Assembly (NCBI RefSeq): GCF_001273775.1
Contig: NZ_CP011801.1
Span: 62,001 to 126,000 of the forward strand
Direction: 5' to 3'
From: Nitrospira moscoviensis
GTDB taxonomy: Bacteria > Nitrospirota > Nitrospiria > Nitrospirales > Nitrospiraceae
Length of the DNA stretch: 64,000 nucleotides
The first letter of the stretch is position 1. Each line of letters starts with the position of its first letter. Both the position numbers and the translations under genes were made by a program. Below the pieces are notes generated by a model that was not told the origin of the DNA, did no database searches, and was given only the letters and a program-made list of their open reading frames with translations. Below are positions 53,869-61,615 of the stretch, in pieces.

Positions 53869-54711
53869 CTATGCCATCCGAAATGCTAAGGGTGCTCGAG
53901 GCCCTAGGGGCTGATGCATATCGAGAGGCCACGTGGCATTCGCTAATAGGTGCCGCGCCACCTGCATGGCGCTGCCTGGTTTCTGCGATCCAATGTGATC
54001 GCAGGGAGTGCACAGCTTAGAGAGGATTGTATGATGCGCGACTTCGGCGCGCAGATGTTGAGATACATACGCGATGAAATCATCGGGAAGATGCTGAAGC
54101 GCGCTCCGTTCGCGGTAGGGATGCAGAAAGCGATAGTTATGCAGCATCGCTGGTGTCAGATCTCTATCCGTAAAGAGGCGCCATGGAATGCCCCGGCGAC
54201 GCCAGTACCGTCGTTCAATTTCGAGCTTATCGAGACTCCGCCCCTGCAAGTCGGAGACGTATTTGACGCTCCACGCTTCCCAGTGCCGCCCCATGCCTTT
54301 TTCTAGAGTGACAAATTGGTCTGTTGTGACGACAATACGACAGTCCGTTTTGGGAGCGGTCGGGTGTTTGATCCCAAGCTGATCCGCGATGTCAAAGCAC
54401 TCTTCCCTGGGGAAGAGGGGGAATTGCTCTCTGATATCTAATACCGAAGGGCGAAACTCGTTATGATAAAAGAGGATGAGCTCAAGGAGGCTGAGAAGAT
54501 GGTGGATACGGTGAACCTTCGTACCCCAAATGCGCGTGCGGAGCGAGGGGCCACGCACATCGAAGATCGTGTACCAAGGAAAATAGAGACCTCCTTCTCC
54601 TTGGCCACGGCCATTTTGAATCCAGCGTTGGATGAGTGCTTCGGTGACTTTTGGGATGGGTCCCGCCACAAAGCCCCTCGTACCCTGTTCAGTGCCCCCA
54701 GAAGTGTACAC
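53869..54711 (-). CDS. tnsA: TnsA-type endonuclease
   Basis: This 280-residue restriction-endonuclease-fold protein cuts the 5' strands, allowing cut-and-paste transposition. Candidate catalytic residues have Tn7-like spacing: Glu77 in LSLLELILFYHNEF, Asp131 in VVTTDQFVTLE and Lys150 in WEAWSVKYVSDL. N-terminal GQGEGGLYFPWYTI is typical. The GTG start at 54711 has no ribosome site and lies inside a palindromic operator; a leaderless or coupled start is possible. TnsA presence separates this element from Tn5053/Tn552-like relatives. Confidence 0.9.
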   Translation of the reverse strand: MYTSGGTEQGTRGFVAGPIPKVTEALIQRWIQNGRGQGEGGLYFPWYTIFDVRGPSLRTRIWGTKVHRIHHLLSLLELILFYHNEFRPSVLDIREQFPLFPREECFDIADQLGIKHPTAPKTDCRIVVTTDQFVTLEKGMGRHWEAWSVKYVSDLQGRSLDKLEIERRYWRRRGIPWRLFTDRDLTPAMLHNYRFLHPYRERSALQHLPDDFIAYVSQHLRAEVAHHTILSKLCTPCDHIGSQKPGSAMQVARHLLANATWPLDMHQPLGPRAPLAFRMA

Positions 54712-54725
54712 TAAAAGTATACACT
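54703..54725. promoter_or_regulatory. Tandem palindromic operator over the tnsA start
   Basis: Two near-identical 10-bp palindromes, AGTGTACACT and AGTATACACT, lie 13 bp apart. The left one overlaps the GTG of tnsA. A TTGACT (leftward strand, 54728-54733) just upstream may be a -35 box. This is most likely the binding site of the HTH protein encoded immediately upstream. Confidence 0.65.
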
Positions 54726-54743
54726 TGAGTCAAGAAAAAACTA

Positions 54744-55256
54744 TCACTCTGGCAGACAAACGAGTTCCTCTTCAGGGTCGACAATGGACTGAAGAGATGA
54801 TCTGCTGGGCCTGGTTACTATCAAGACCTCGCCTCCACTATCAAAATGCAGAATACATGCTTCGTTCGTTTTGAGCGGAATCTCTGCTTGAATAGCCGCT
54901 AGGGCGCTTAACAGCTCAGGCCTCGAGGCCTTACGTTGCCGCATTTGTCTTAGCAGGGACCCGTATGCGGCGTGAGAGGAGAGGTGACGTGACAACAATT
55001 CGACATGCCATCCTCGCGCTAGCCATTCAATTTCGGCGGGGCTGACTGCTAAAACGTGGGCTAATGCCTTTAGGACCTTCGGACGGGGCGCAGGTTTTGC
55101 TCCGTTTTCAATTGCGCTCAAATAGGTGGCAGAAAGGCCGCGTCCTCTGAGAAGAGTCGAAACCTCGCGCGCTAACTCACGTAGGCCGAGGGTTCGTTCT
55201 TCACGAAGCCGACGAAGGTGTCTCCCAAAGCGTAGCTGACGTTCGCGATCTTTCAT
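54744..55256 (-). CDS. XRE-family HTH regulator of the transposon
   Basis: The 170-residue protein has a Cro/CI-type HTH near the N-terminus (LGLRELAREVSTLLRGRG, LSATYLSAIENGAKPAP) and a helical C-terminus of unknown fold. The ATG at 55256 (MKDRERQLRFGRHLRRL) is chosen because the HTH starts right after; no ribosome site is clear. It is the gene nearest the right end and is transcribed into tnsA 32 bp downstream, so it probably represses its own operon. Confidence 0.82.
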   Translation of the reverse strand: MKDRERQLRFGRHLRRLREERTLGLRELAREVSTLLRGRGLSATYLSAIENGAKPAPRPKVLKALAHVLAVSPAEIEWLARGWHVELLSRHLSSHAAYGSLLRQMRQRKASRPELLSALAAIQAEIPLKTNEACILHFDSGGEVLIVTRPSRSSLQSIVDPEEELVCLPE

Positions 55257-55404
55257 GAGAAATATGAATTCAGTCGATGAGTTAATGAAAAGCAACCCAT
55301 GTGCAATGCGAAGGCTGTTATAGCATCGTTTCTGGAGCAAGCAAGGGGGAACTAGCCAACAGAAGAGATTGGGAAAGACGGCAGGTAAACCGGCTGGTCA
55401 AAAA

Positions 55405-55468
55405 GTTTCCGTATTTATTTTAAGTTCCCATAATTATTCTTGGTTCCCTTAATTGTTTTTTTAAAACA
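55405..55468. repeat. Right transposon end with three TnsB-site-like repeats at 19-bp intervals
   Basis: On the plus strand GTTTCCGTATTTATTTT (55405), GTTCCCATAATTATTCTT (55424) and GTTCCCTTAATTGTTTTT (55443) follow each other at exactly 19 bp, and the last ends in AAAACA at the tip. The tight packing, opposed to the loose left end, mirrors the asymmetric TnsB sites of Tn7. Confidence 0.9.
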
Positions 55469-55473
55469 GGAGT
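55469..55473. repeat. Target-site duplication (right), GGAGT
   Basis: It matches 13205-13209. It lies one base outside the response-regulator stop codon. Confidence 0.93.
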
Positions 55474-55474
55474 C

Positions 55475-56146
55475 TCAGGGCCGCGGGTCGAGCTCGATGA
55501 GCCCTTTGCGAATGGCGAGGATCGCCGCCTGCGTCCGGTCGTAGACTTGCAGCTTGTGAAAAATGTTGCGGACGTGGTTCTTGACGGTCTTCTCGCTCAA
55601 GTCCAGGTTGTTCGCGATCTCCTTGTTGGTTTTGCCGTCCGCCACCAACCGCAGCACCGTGATCTCGCGCTCCGTCAGATCGTGTTCGACCCAGGCCGGC
55701 TTCTTGCCCTTCTTCTGCGCCATCAACGAGAACTCGGCGAGGATCTTGCTGGCGACGGAAGGATGAATCAGCGACTCGCCCCGATAGATGGCCCGGATGG
55801 CGGCGACGATCTGGGACGATTCCGAATCTTTCAAGAGATACCCGGTGGCGCCGGCCCGCACGAGGTCGAAGATATACTGCTGCTCTTCGTACATCGTAAG
55901 GGCCACGATGCCGATATGCGGGAACTCGCGCTTGATCTGCCTGGTGGCCTCAACGCCGCCCATGCGCGGCATGCTCACGTCCATCAGAATGACGTCGGGC
56001 AGAAGCGCGCGGGCTTTTTCCACGGCTTCCATCCCGTCCTGCGCCTCTCCGACGACGTGGATATCTTCTTTCGTCTTGAGGATCGCCGCCAACCCTTCCC
56101 GGACGACGCGATGATCGTCGGCGATCAGCACCTTAATCTTTTCCAT
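55475..56146 (-). CDS. NarL/LuxR-type response regulator
   Basis: The 223-residue protein has a receiver domain with acidic Asp10-Asp11, the phosphorylation site Asp56 in VILMDVSMPRMGG and a LuxR-type HTH at the C-terminus (LTEREITVLRLVADGKTNKE, SEKTVKNHVRNIFHKL). It starts 14 bp inside the histidine-kinase gene. Its stop codon lies one base from the Tn7-like insertion duplication, so the transposon inserted just past its 3' end without damaging it. It is the probable attachment gene. Confidence 0.94.
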   Translation of the reverse strand: MEKIKVLIADDHRVVREGLAAILKTKEDIHVVGEAQDGMEAVEKARALLPDVILMDVSMPRMGGVEATRQIKREFPHIGIVALTMYEEQQYIFDLVRAGATGYLLKDSESSQIVAAIRAIYRGESLIHPSVASKILAEFSLMAQKKGKKPAWVEHDLTEREITVLRLVADGKTNKEIANNLDLSEKTVKNHVRNIFHKLQVYDRTQAAILAIRKGLIELDPRP

Positions 56147-57242
56147 TGCCCGGAGCCTCCTTCTTGACCAGCGGCACTTCGACCACGATCTTCGTGCCCC
56201 GCCCTTTTTTCGATGTGATGTGCCCCTCGCCTCCGACCAACCGCGCGCGCTCCAAAATGCCTTTGATGCCGAAATGGTCCCACTTTTCCGGATCCCGGAG
56301 GACCGCCTCCATGTCGAAGCCGACGCCGTTGTCCGTGATCGTCACGCGCAACCGTTCCAGATCGATCTCCAGTTGAATGGACACGCGGCTGGCCTTGGCG
56401 TGCTTGCGCACGTTGCTGAGGGCTTCCTGGATGATGCGGAAGAGAAAAATCTTCGTGCGGGGAAACAGAATTTGCTCGTCGCCGCTCACCGAGAAATCGG
56501 CCTTGATGCGGGATTGCGTTTCGTACGACTTCAAATAATTCGTCAAGGCCGGGATCAGCTCCATCTTGTCGTAGTGCAGAGGGCGGAGATTGAAGATGAC
56601 CTGGCGCGCCTCCTGAATGGCGAGCTTCAATTGCGCCTTGCTTTCCTTGATGGTCGCCAGGCTGGCCTTGGGATTCTTGCGGAGCAGCTGCTGGCACAGG
56701 TCGAGCTTGAAGTTCACGCCGGCCAGGCTCTGGACGAGCCCGTCGTGGATCTCGCAGGCGATCCGCGTCCGCTCCTCGCTCACCGCGGTGCCGGTTTCTT
56801 TGACGTACAACCGGTACAGCGATTGGTATTTGTTCAACGTCTTTTCGATTTCGGCCGTCGCCCGGATGCGGGCCTCGATCAGTTCCCACATGAACTTGGC
56901 GCTGGCACCGCCGATGATCGTCACGCCCATCCGGTGGAAGTCCTGGAGGAACTGCGAAACCTCGGCGTTGCCGGAGACATCGATGATCAAGTCCACCCGC
57001 TCCATCGCCAGGAGCTTGCGGTAGTCGCGCGTCACGGGAATCCGCAGGCGCTTGGCCAGGCTCACGCCGGGGGCCTGCGGGTCGATTTCCGCCACGCCGA
57101 CGATTTGCACCAGCGGATCGTTGGCGAAAATCTCCATGAGGGCGGTGCCGCCCCGCCCCGCTCCGATGATGGCGACATGGGTCGCGGCTGGGTTCGAGGC
57201 CGTCCGTCGCAGGGGCGCTGATTTCGGTCTGACCGCGTTCAT
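56133..57242 (-). CDS. Histidine kinase with N-terminal Rossmann-type domain
   Basis: The 369-residue soluble kinase of the NarX/DegS group has the phospho-acceptor His in RIACEIHDGLVQSLAGVN and an ATPase domain with IIQEALSNVRKHAKAS and ITDNGVGFD. Its sensor part is unusual. THVAIIGAGRGGTALMEIFA through VDLIIDVSGNAEVSQFLQDF is a dinucleotide-binding Rossmann fold resembling NAD(P)-dependent dehydrogenases, with no membrane segment. The kinase may therefore sense the NAD(P)H redox state or a nucleotide ligand. The ATG at 57242 has AGGA upstream. It is co-translated with the response regulator. Confidence 0.88.
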   Translation of the reverse strand: MNAVRPKSAPLRRTASNPAATHVAIIGAGRGGTALMEIFANDPLVQIVGVAEIDPQAPGVSLAKRLRIPVTRDYRKLLAMERVDLIIDVSGNAEVSQFLQDFHRMGVTIIGGASAKFMWELIEARIRATAEIEKTLNKYQSLYRLYVKETGTAVSEERTRIACEIHDGLVQSLAGVNFKLDLCQQLLRKNPKASLATIKESKAQLKLAIQEARQVIFNLRPLHYDKMELIPALTNYLKSYETQSRIKADFSVSGDEQILFPRTKIFLFRIIQEALSNVRKHAKASRVSIQLEIDLERLRVTITDNGVGFDMEAVLRDPEKWDHFGIKGILERARLVGGEGHITSKKGRGTKIVVEVPLVKKEAPGNGKD

Positions 57243-57351
57243 GGCGGGTCCTGTGTCGTGTGTCGAAACCGTCCGGTGACTGAGTGTCGGTGTGCGCATA
57301 CGTCGACGGGAAGACGGCAGGGAAGAAACAAAAGCAACCGGAGGAGGCCTG

Positions 57352-57816
57352 TCACCGTTCGCGACGTTGCTGGGCCAGGGATTTCAGCTCGTCCATGAAC
57401 TGGTCGATGTCCTTGAACTCTCGGTAGACGGAGGCGAACCGCACATAGGCAACCTGGTCCAATTGGTGCAGCTCCTTCATCACTTCCTCGCCCACGACCC
57501 GACTCTCGATCTCGCTTTCGCCCATTTCCTGGATGCGTTTTTCGATCCGATCGGTGACGGCCTCGATCGTGGCCGTGCTGATCGGCCGCTTCTCACAGGC
57601 TTTCTTCAACCCGGAGAGGATTTTCGTGCGGTCGAACGACTCCCGCCGGCCGTCTTTCTTCACGACGACGGGAAGAATTTCTTCCACCCGCTCATACGTC
57701 GTATAGCGGCGCTTGCAGCCGAGGCATTCCCGTCGCCGGCGGATGACCTCGCCTTCCTTGGCCATGCGCGAATCGACCACCTTGTCTTCGAGTTCGTCGC
57801 AGAACGGACACTTCAC
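57352..57816 (-). CDS. nrdR: Transcriptional repressor NrdR
   Basis: The 154-residue repressor of ribonucleotide reductase genes has an N-terminal zinc ribbon (CPFC near residue 3, [15 protein letters not shown]) and an ATP-cone domain ([20 protein letters not shown]). It is of normal length. It lies 30 bp after glyA on the same strand, an arrangement seen in many bacteria. Confidence 0.96.
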   Translation of the reverse strand: MKCPFCDELEDKVVDSRMAKEGEVIRRRRECLGCKRRYTTYERVEEILPVVVKKDGRRESFDRTKILSGLKKACEKRPISTATIEAVTDRIEKRIQEMGESEIESRVVGEEVMKELHQLDQVAYVRFASVYREFKDIDQFMDELKSLAQQRRER

Positions 57817-57846
57817 AGATGGCGATCCCGCCCTTGTGGATGTGGG

Positions 57847-59109
57847 CTAGTAGGAGTGGAAGATGGGAAAGCGGTCGCACAAGGCTTTGGCTTGCGCGCG
57901 GACCTCTTCCAGCACCGCCGGCTCCTGCCGGTGCTGCAACACCCGATCGATCAGCTCGACGATCTGTTTCATTTCCGGCTCGCGCATCCCGCGCGTGGAA
58001 ACGATCGGCGTCCCCAGCCGGATGCCGCTGGCGACGGCGGGCGGTTTCTCGTCGTAGGGCACCGCGTTTTTGTTCACAATGATGCCGGCCGCGTCCAAGG
58101 CCGCGTCCGCTTCCTTCCCCGTGAGCCCCTTGTTGGTGAGGTTCACGAGCATGAGGTGGGTGTCGGTGCCGCCCGACACGATTGTGTACCCGCGCTCCAT
58201 CAGCCCGTGGGCCAACGCCTTCGCGTTGGCGACGACTTGCTGCTGGTACCGCTTGAACGGCGGCGACAGGGCCTCCTTGAAGGCCACCGCCTTGGCGGCG
58301 ATGACGTGCATGAGAGGCCCGCCCTGCATCCCGGGGAAGACGAACTTATCCACCGCCTTGGCATGTTCCGCCTTGCACATGGTCACGCCGCCGCGCGGCC
58401 CACGCAGCGTTTTATGCGTCGTCGTGGTGACGAAGTCGGCATAGGGGACGGGGTTCGGATGCAGGCCTGCGGCGATCAACCCGGCGATGTGAGCGATGTC
58501 GACCATCAAGTAGGCCCCGACGGATTTCGCGATGGCTTGAAAGCGCGGGAAGTCGAGCGTGCGGGCGTAGGCGCTGGCGCCCACCACGATCATGCGGGGC
58601 CGGCATTCCTCGGCGAGTTTCTGAACCGCGTCGTAATCGATGGTTTCCGTCTGCCGGTCCACGCCGTAGGAAAAGGCGCGAAACAGGATGCCGCTGAAGT
58701 TCACCTTGCTCCCGTGCGTCAAGTGCCCGCCTTGAGCCAAATCCATGCCGAGGATCGTATCGCCGGCTTTCAGCACGGACAGATAGGCCGCCATGTTCGC
58801 CTGCGAACCGGAGTGCGGCTGCACGTTCACATGCTCTGCGCCGAAGATCTGCTTGCACCGCTCGATTGCCAGCGATTCCACCGTATCGACGTGCTGGCAG
58901 CCGCCGTAGTACCGTTTGCCGGGATAGCCTTCCGCGTACTTGTTGGTCATCAACGACCCCTGGGCCGCCAAGACCGCCGGGCTGGCGAAGTTCTCCGAGG
59001 CGATCAACAGGAGCTTTTCGCGCTGCCGCGTCTCTTCCGCCTCGATCGCCGCATAGACGTCGGGATCGGTGGTTTTCAGCGCATCCAATGATCCGATGGC
59101 ATCCCGCAT
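57847..59109 (-). CDS. glyA: Serine hydroxymethyltransferase
   Basis: The 420-residue PLP enzyme interconverts serine and glycine with tetrahydrofolate. The PLP lysine is in [45 protein letters not shown] and [16 protein letters not shown] are diagnostic. It lies 11 bp after rplI. Confidence 0.97.
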   Translation of the reverse strand: MRDAIGSLDALKTTDPDVYAAIEAEETRQREKLLLIASENFASPAVLAAQGSLMTNKYAEGYPGKRYYGGCQHVDTVESLAIERCKQIFGAEHVNVQPHSGSQANMAAYLSVLKAGDTILGMDLAQGGHLTHGSKVNFSGILFRAFSYGVDRQTETIDYDAVQKLAEECRPRMIVVGASAYARTLDFPRFQAIAKSVGAYLMVDIAHIAGLIAAGLHPNPVPYADFVTTTTHKTLRGPRGGVTMCKAEHAKAVDKFVFPGMQGGPLMHVIAAKAVAFKEALSPPFKRYQQQVVANAKALAHGLMERGYTIVSGGTDTHLMLVNLTNKGLTGKEADAALDAAGIIVNKNAVPYDEKPPAVASGIRLGTPIVSTRGMREPEMKQIVELIDRVLQHRQEPAVLEEVRAQAKALCDRFPIFHSY

Positions 59110-59120
59110 GGAGTCTCCGT

Positions 59121-59597
59121 TTAGGCTGAGGCCGGGGCGGCCGTGTCCGCTTCCTGCTTCTTCACCACGCGAACCGTCACGGTGGCCGTCACGTCTCGCG
59201 GCATCTTGATGGGCACCGTCACGGTCCCCAGTTCCTTGATCGGCTGGGCCAGTTGGATCTTGCGGCGATCCACGGTAAAGCCCTGCGCGGCCAAGCCCTC
59301 GGCGATATCCTTGGCCGTCACGGAGCCGAACATCTTGTCGTCCTTCCCGACTTGCGCTTCGATCGTCAGCGTGACCGCTGAAACTTTTTTCGCGTGGGCC
59401 TCGATTTCAAGCTTTTCCTTCTTCGCTTTTTCAGCGGCCACCCGTTTGGCATGTTCAAACGCCTTGATGCTGCGGCTGTTGGCCTCCACCGCCTTGCGGC
59501 GAGGCAACAGGTAGTTGCGGGCAAATCCGTCGGCGACATTGATGAGATCGCCGAGGTGACCGACGCCTTCGAGCGTCTCCTGGAGAATGACTTTCAT
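59121..59597 (-). CDS. rplI: 50S ribosomal protein L9
   Basis: The 158-residue protein begins [20 protein letters not shown] with the L9 signature [19 protein letters not shown], a long connecting helix and a C-terminal domain ([19 protein letters not shown]). AGGAG precedes ATG 59597. A short alanine-rich tail extends past the usual end. Start of the rplI-glyA-nrdR operon. Confidence 0.97.
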   Translation of the reverse strand: MKVILQETLEGVGHLGDLINVADGFARNYLLPRRKAVEANSRSIKAFEHAKRVAAEKAKKEKLEIEAHAKKVSAVTLTIEAQVGKDDKMFGSVTAKDIAEGLAAQGFTVDRRKIQLAQPIKELGTVTVPIKMPRDVTATVTVRVVKKQEADTAAPASA

Positions 59598-59746
59598 ACC
59601 GCTAACTCCTTCTGTTGGAAAGGAAAAGAGAATACTGGGGCGACTGTCAAAAGTCAATTCGTAATCGCGGCGACAGCGCGCCCGTCGCGCGGTAGACAGC
59701 GGTCGGAGACGGCCTTTATCATAGGCCGGTTCGGCGCAAGACCAGC

Positions 59747-61204
59747 ATGGCGGCAAAAGATCTGATTGAACTGTGGAGGGACCGGCTCGACGCTGATCGC
59801 CGGCGAGCCGGCGACGAAGGCCAAGATCGGCCTATTGTGGCGTCAGAGGCCCGCCACGTCTACACAATCGGCGGCCTTCATCTGTATGAGTTTGTCCTGC
59901 CGGCCGGTGTTGCACTGACAACAGATCTTCCCGTTTCCATCTTGCCGTCCGACGGGACCGAGCCGACGGAGGGGATCGTTCTTCGGCAAACGGGCGCCAA
60001 CGCGTGGGTGCAAGTCGTGGATGCACTCGGGGCCTCGCTCGCCTCCGTGACCCTTATTCCCGATTTGAGCGGGCTGCTGGAAACGTCCGCCCAGCGGCTG
60101 CACCAGATGACAACAAAGGCGGACGCCTACAATTTGGGTCCCGCCGAACGGCTCGTTCCCCTGCTGCAGTCGGCCCAACCGGGAGGACTGCCGGGCAGCG
60201 CCTCGTCGTCATCGGTGCTGACCACGGTCTGGTTGGAGGATCCATCACTCCGCCGGCACAAGCTGGCCTCCCTCGCGATGGAACTGATCCGGGCCAACAA
60301 GCGGATCCTCCTGCTCAGTCCCGACCATCTCCAAGCCGATGAGGTGACCGGAGCCATCGCGCGGACGATGAAAGCCGGCGGGCTCAGCTACAAGATGTGG
60401 ATCAGCCGTTACGAAATGGCCATCACGCCGCACAGCGCCGGCGTGCCGCTGCAGGAGCTGGGCTTCGAAGCGCAAATGCATCAGTTCTATGCCAAGGCCC
60501 GGGCCGAGAAAGCGTCGTTGCGGAAGAAGTACGAACGGTTTCGGGAGCTCACCCCGTTTCTGGCCTACAAGGGTCAGAAGCAAAAAGATCTCGACGAAGT
60601 GCGCCTGCTCGAATGGCGACTGCTCACGCAGCTCAGCGAGTTCCAAACCAAGATGGCCAGCGTCAAGACCACGTTGGCGGACTACGAAAACCTCCCGCTG
60701 TTGCGCCGCCTCAGCATGCAGGCCGTCGGAAAGAACGTGGAGTCGCTGCATCAATATCAACAGCTCTATGAGAAGCAGATCGGCGAGCTGACGAAGGAGC
60801 TCGAGATCGCCAAAGCGCGGATCGAAGAATTGATTCCGGAAGCGGCCGTCCCCCGGGATATGCGGCCGGAATTCGACGAGCTGAAGGAAGAAATCGCCAA
60901 GCTGGGCGGAACGAAGAAGATCCGCGAGTTGCTCGCTGCGGAAGAAGACACCAACCGCCAAGCCTTTATTCAAAACCGCCGGCTGGTCGTTGCCACGCCG
61001 TTACGGGTCGCGAGCGATCCACTGTTCAGCCGCGTCCGGTTCGATGTCCTGATCGCCGACGAAGCGCCGCAGATTCCCGCCCCGGCCCTGCTGGCGGCCG
61101 CAGGGCTGGTCCGGGAGCGGATCATCGTCAGCGGTGATCCAAGAGAGCTCAGCACGTCACGCCGGTGGGCCCTCAACGAGCTTGAAGCCCCGGCCGCGTC
61201 TTGA
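59747..61204 (+). CDS. Degenerate UPF1-like (SF1) helicase-related protein
   Basis: The 485-residue protein has a beta-rich N-terminal region, a fold resembling the start of a helicase domain (LASLAMELIRANKRILLLSP), a long coiled coil (about 235-400), then a Walker B-like VLIADEAPQIPAPALLAAAG and IIVSGDPREL. These two match motifs II and III of UPF1/IGHMBP2-type helicases (DEA-Q, GDPxQL). A P-loop is not visible, and the second RecA domain is absent because the protein ends soon after motif III. It is likely a non-catalytic relative or a truncated gene. It diverges from rplI. Confidence 0.6.
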   Translation: MAAKDLIELWRDRLDADRRRAGDEGQDRPIVASEARHVYTIGGLHLYEFVLPAGVALTTDLPVSILPSDGTEPTEGIVLRQTGANAWVQVVDALGASLASVTLIPDLSGLLETSAQRLHQMTTKADAYNLGPAERLVPLLQSAQPGGLPGSASSSSVLTTVWLEDPSLRRHKLASLAMELIRANKRILLLSPDHLQADEVTGAIARTMKAGGLSYKMWISRYEMAITPHSAGVPLQELGFEAQMHQFYAKARAEKASLRKKYERFRELTPFLAYKGQKQKDLDEVRLLEWRLLTQLSEFQTKMASVKTTLADYENLPLLRRLSMQAVGKNVESLHQYQQLYEKQIGELTKELEIAKARIEELIPEAAVPRDMRPEFDELKEEIAKLGGTKKIRELLAAEEDTNRQAFIQNRRLVVATPLRVASDPLFSRVRFDVLIADEAPQIPAPALLAAAGLVRERIIVSGDPRELSTSRRWALNELEAPAAS

Positions 61205-61236
61205 TTCTCGTCATCTTGCTTGACGCAGCGGCCGGG
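61189..61236 (+). terminator. Possible hairpin at the 3' end of the helicase-like gene
   Basis: CCCGGCCGC (61189-61197) pairs with GCGGCCGGG (61228-61236) across the stop codon, with inner GTC/GAC pairing. It has no T-run, so it is a weak candidate. Confidence 0.35.
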
Positions 61237-61333
61237 AATTCAGGATAATCGCAACTCCTCGGTTTGTTCTTCTTTCGCGGCACGCTTAAAATGGCCTTGA
61301 ATGAGGCCGCAGGGCGCCTGCGAAGATTGCATC

Positions 61334-61458
61334 GGGGATGTTCAAAAAGGCCGTTCAGCAAGGCCGCAGCGAACGAGAAGGCGAGGCGTACTCTTGGCCG
61401 GTACGTCGAGTCTTTGAGGCTCGCGAGAACGAAGCTGGCGGGCTTTTTCAACATCCCC
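61334..61458. repeat. 125-bp palindromic dispersed-repeat-like element
   Basis: It starts GGGGATGTTCAAAAAGGCCG and ends with the complement of GGGGATGTTGAAAAAGCCCG; the ends pair over about 20 bases with few mismatches. The inside is GC-rich (CAGCAAGGCCGCAGCGAACG) and non-coding. I recall very similar repeats scattered in Nitrospira genomes, but could not verify this here. It sits directly before tRNA-Leu. Confidence 0.65.
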
Positions 61459-61462
61459 TCAT

Positions 61463-61549
61463 GCCGAAGTGGCGGAACTGGCAGACGCACTAGATTCAGG
61501 GTCTAGCGCCCGCAAGGGTGTCCGGGTTCAAATCCCGGCTTCGGCACCA
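61463..61549 (+). tRNA. tRNA-Leu (anticodon CAG), CCA encoded
   Basis: Acceptor GCCGAAG pairs with CTTCGGC followed by ACCA. The anticodon arm is CTAGA-TTCAGGG-TCTAG with anticodon CAG, which reads CUG. A long variable arm and the T-arm CCGGG-TTCAAAT-CCCGG are present. The 87-base length fits the class II leucine type. Confidence 0.97.
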
Positions 61550-61615
61550 CACCAATTCAACTCCCGTAGCCGCCCTCCTAACCTCCTCACTCCTGTACGT
61601 TGAAGAGACGTGGGT

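Larger units (their letters stand above)
13210..55468. mobile_element. Complete Tn7-like transposon (42.3 kb) carrying a nitrogen-oxide / oxidative-stress island
   Basis: Both ends and both copies of the target duplication can be read. The element starts TGTGGCATTA at 13210, ends TTTAAAACA at 55468, and is flanked by GGAGT on each side. Aligned from the tips, both ends place a G(G/A)AAC core at base 26. The tns genes lie at the right end in the order HTH regulator, tnsA, tnsB, tnsC, tniQ, tniQ, all leftward; everything from about 13.4 to 47.2 kb is cargo. The interior is visibly AT-richer and mixed in codon style compared with the flanks. It contains two IS21 copies and several IS remnants but keeps intact transposition genes, so it may still be mobile. 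Confidence 0.92.

Noticed and set aside
13210..55468. CRISPR array or Cas genes that would make this a CRISPR-associated transposon
   Set aside because: No cas-like protein and no regularly spaced 28-37-bp repeats were seen. The regular repeats found are TnsB-type sites and IS21 subterminal repeats.
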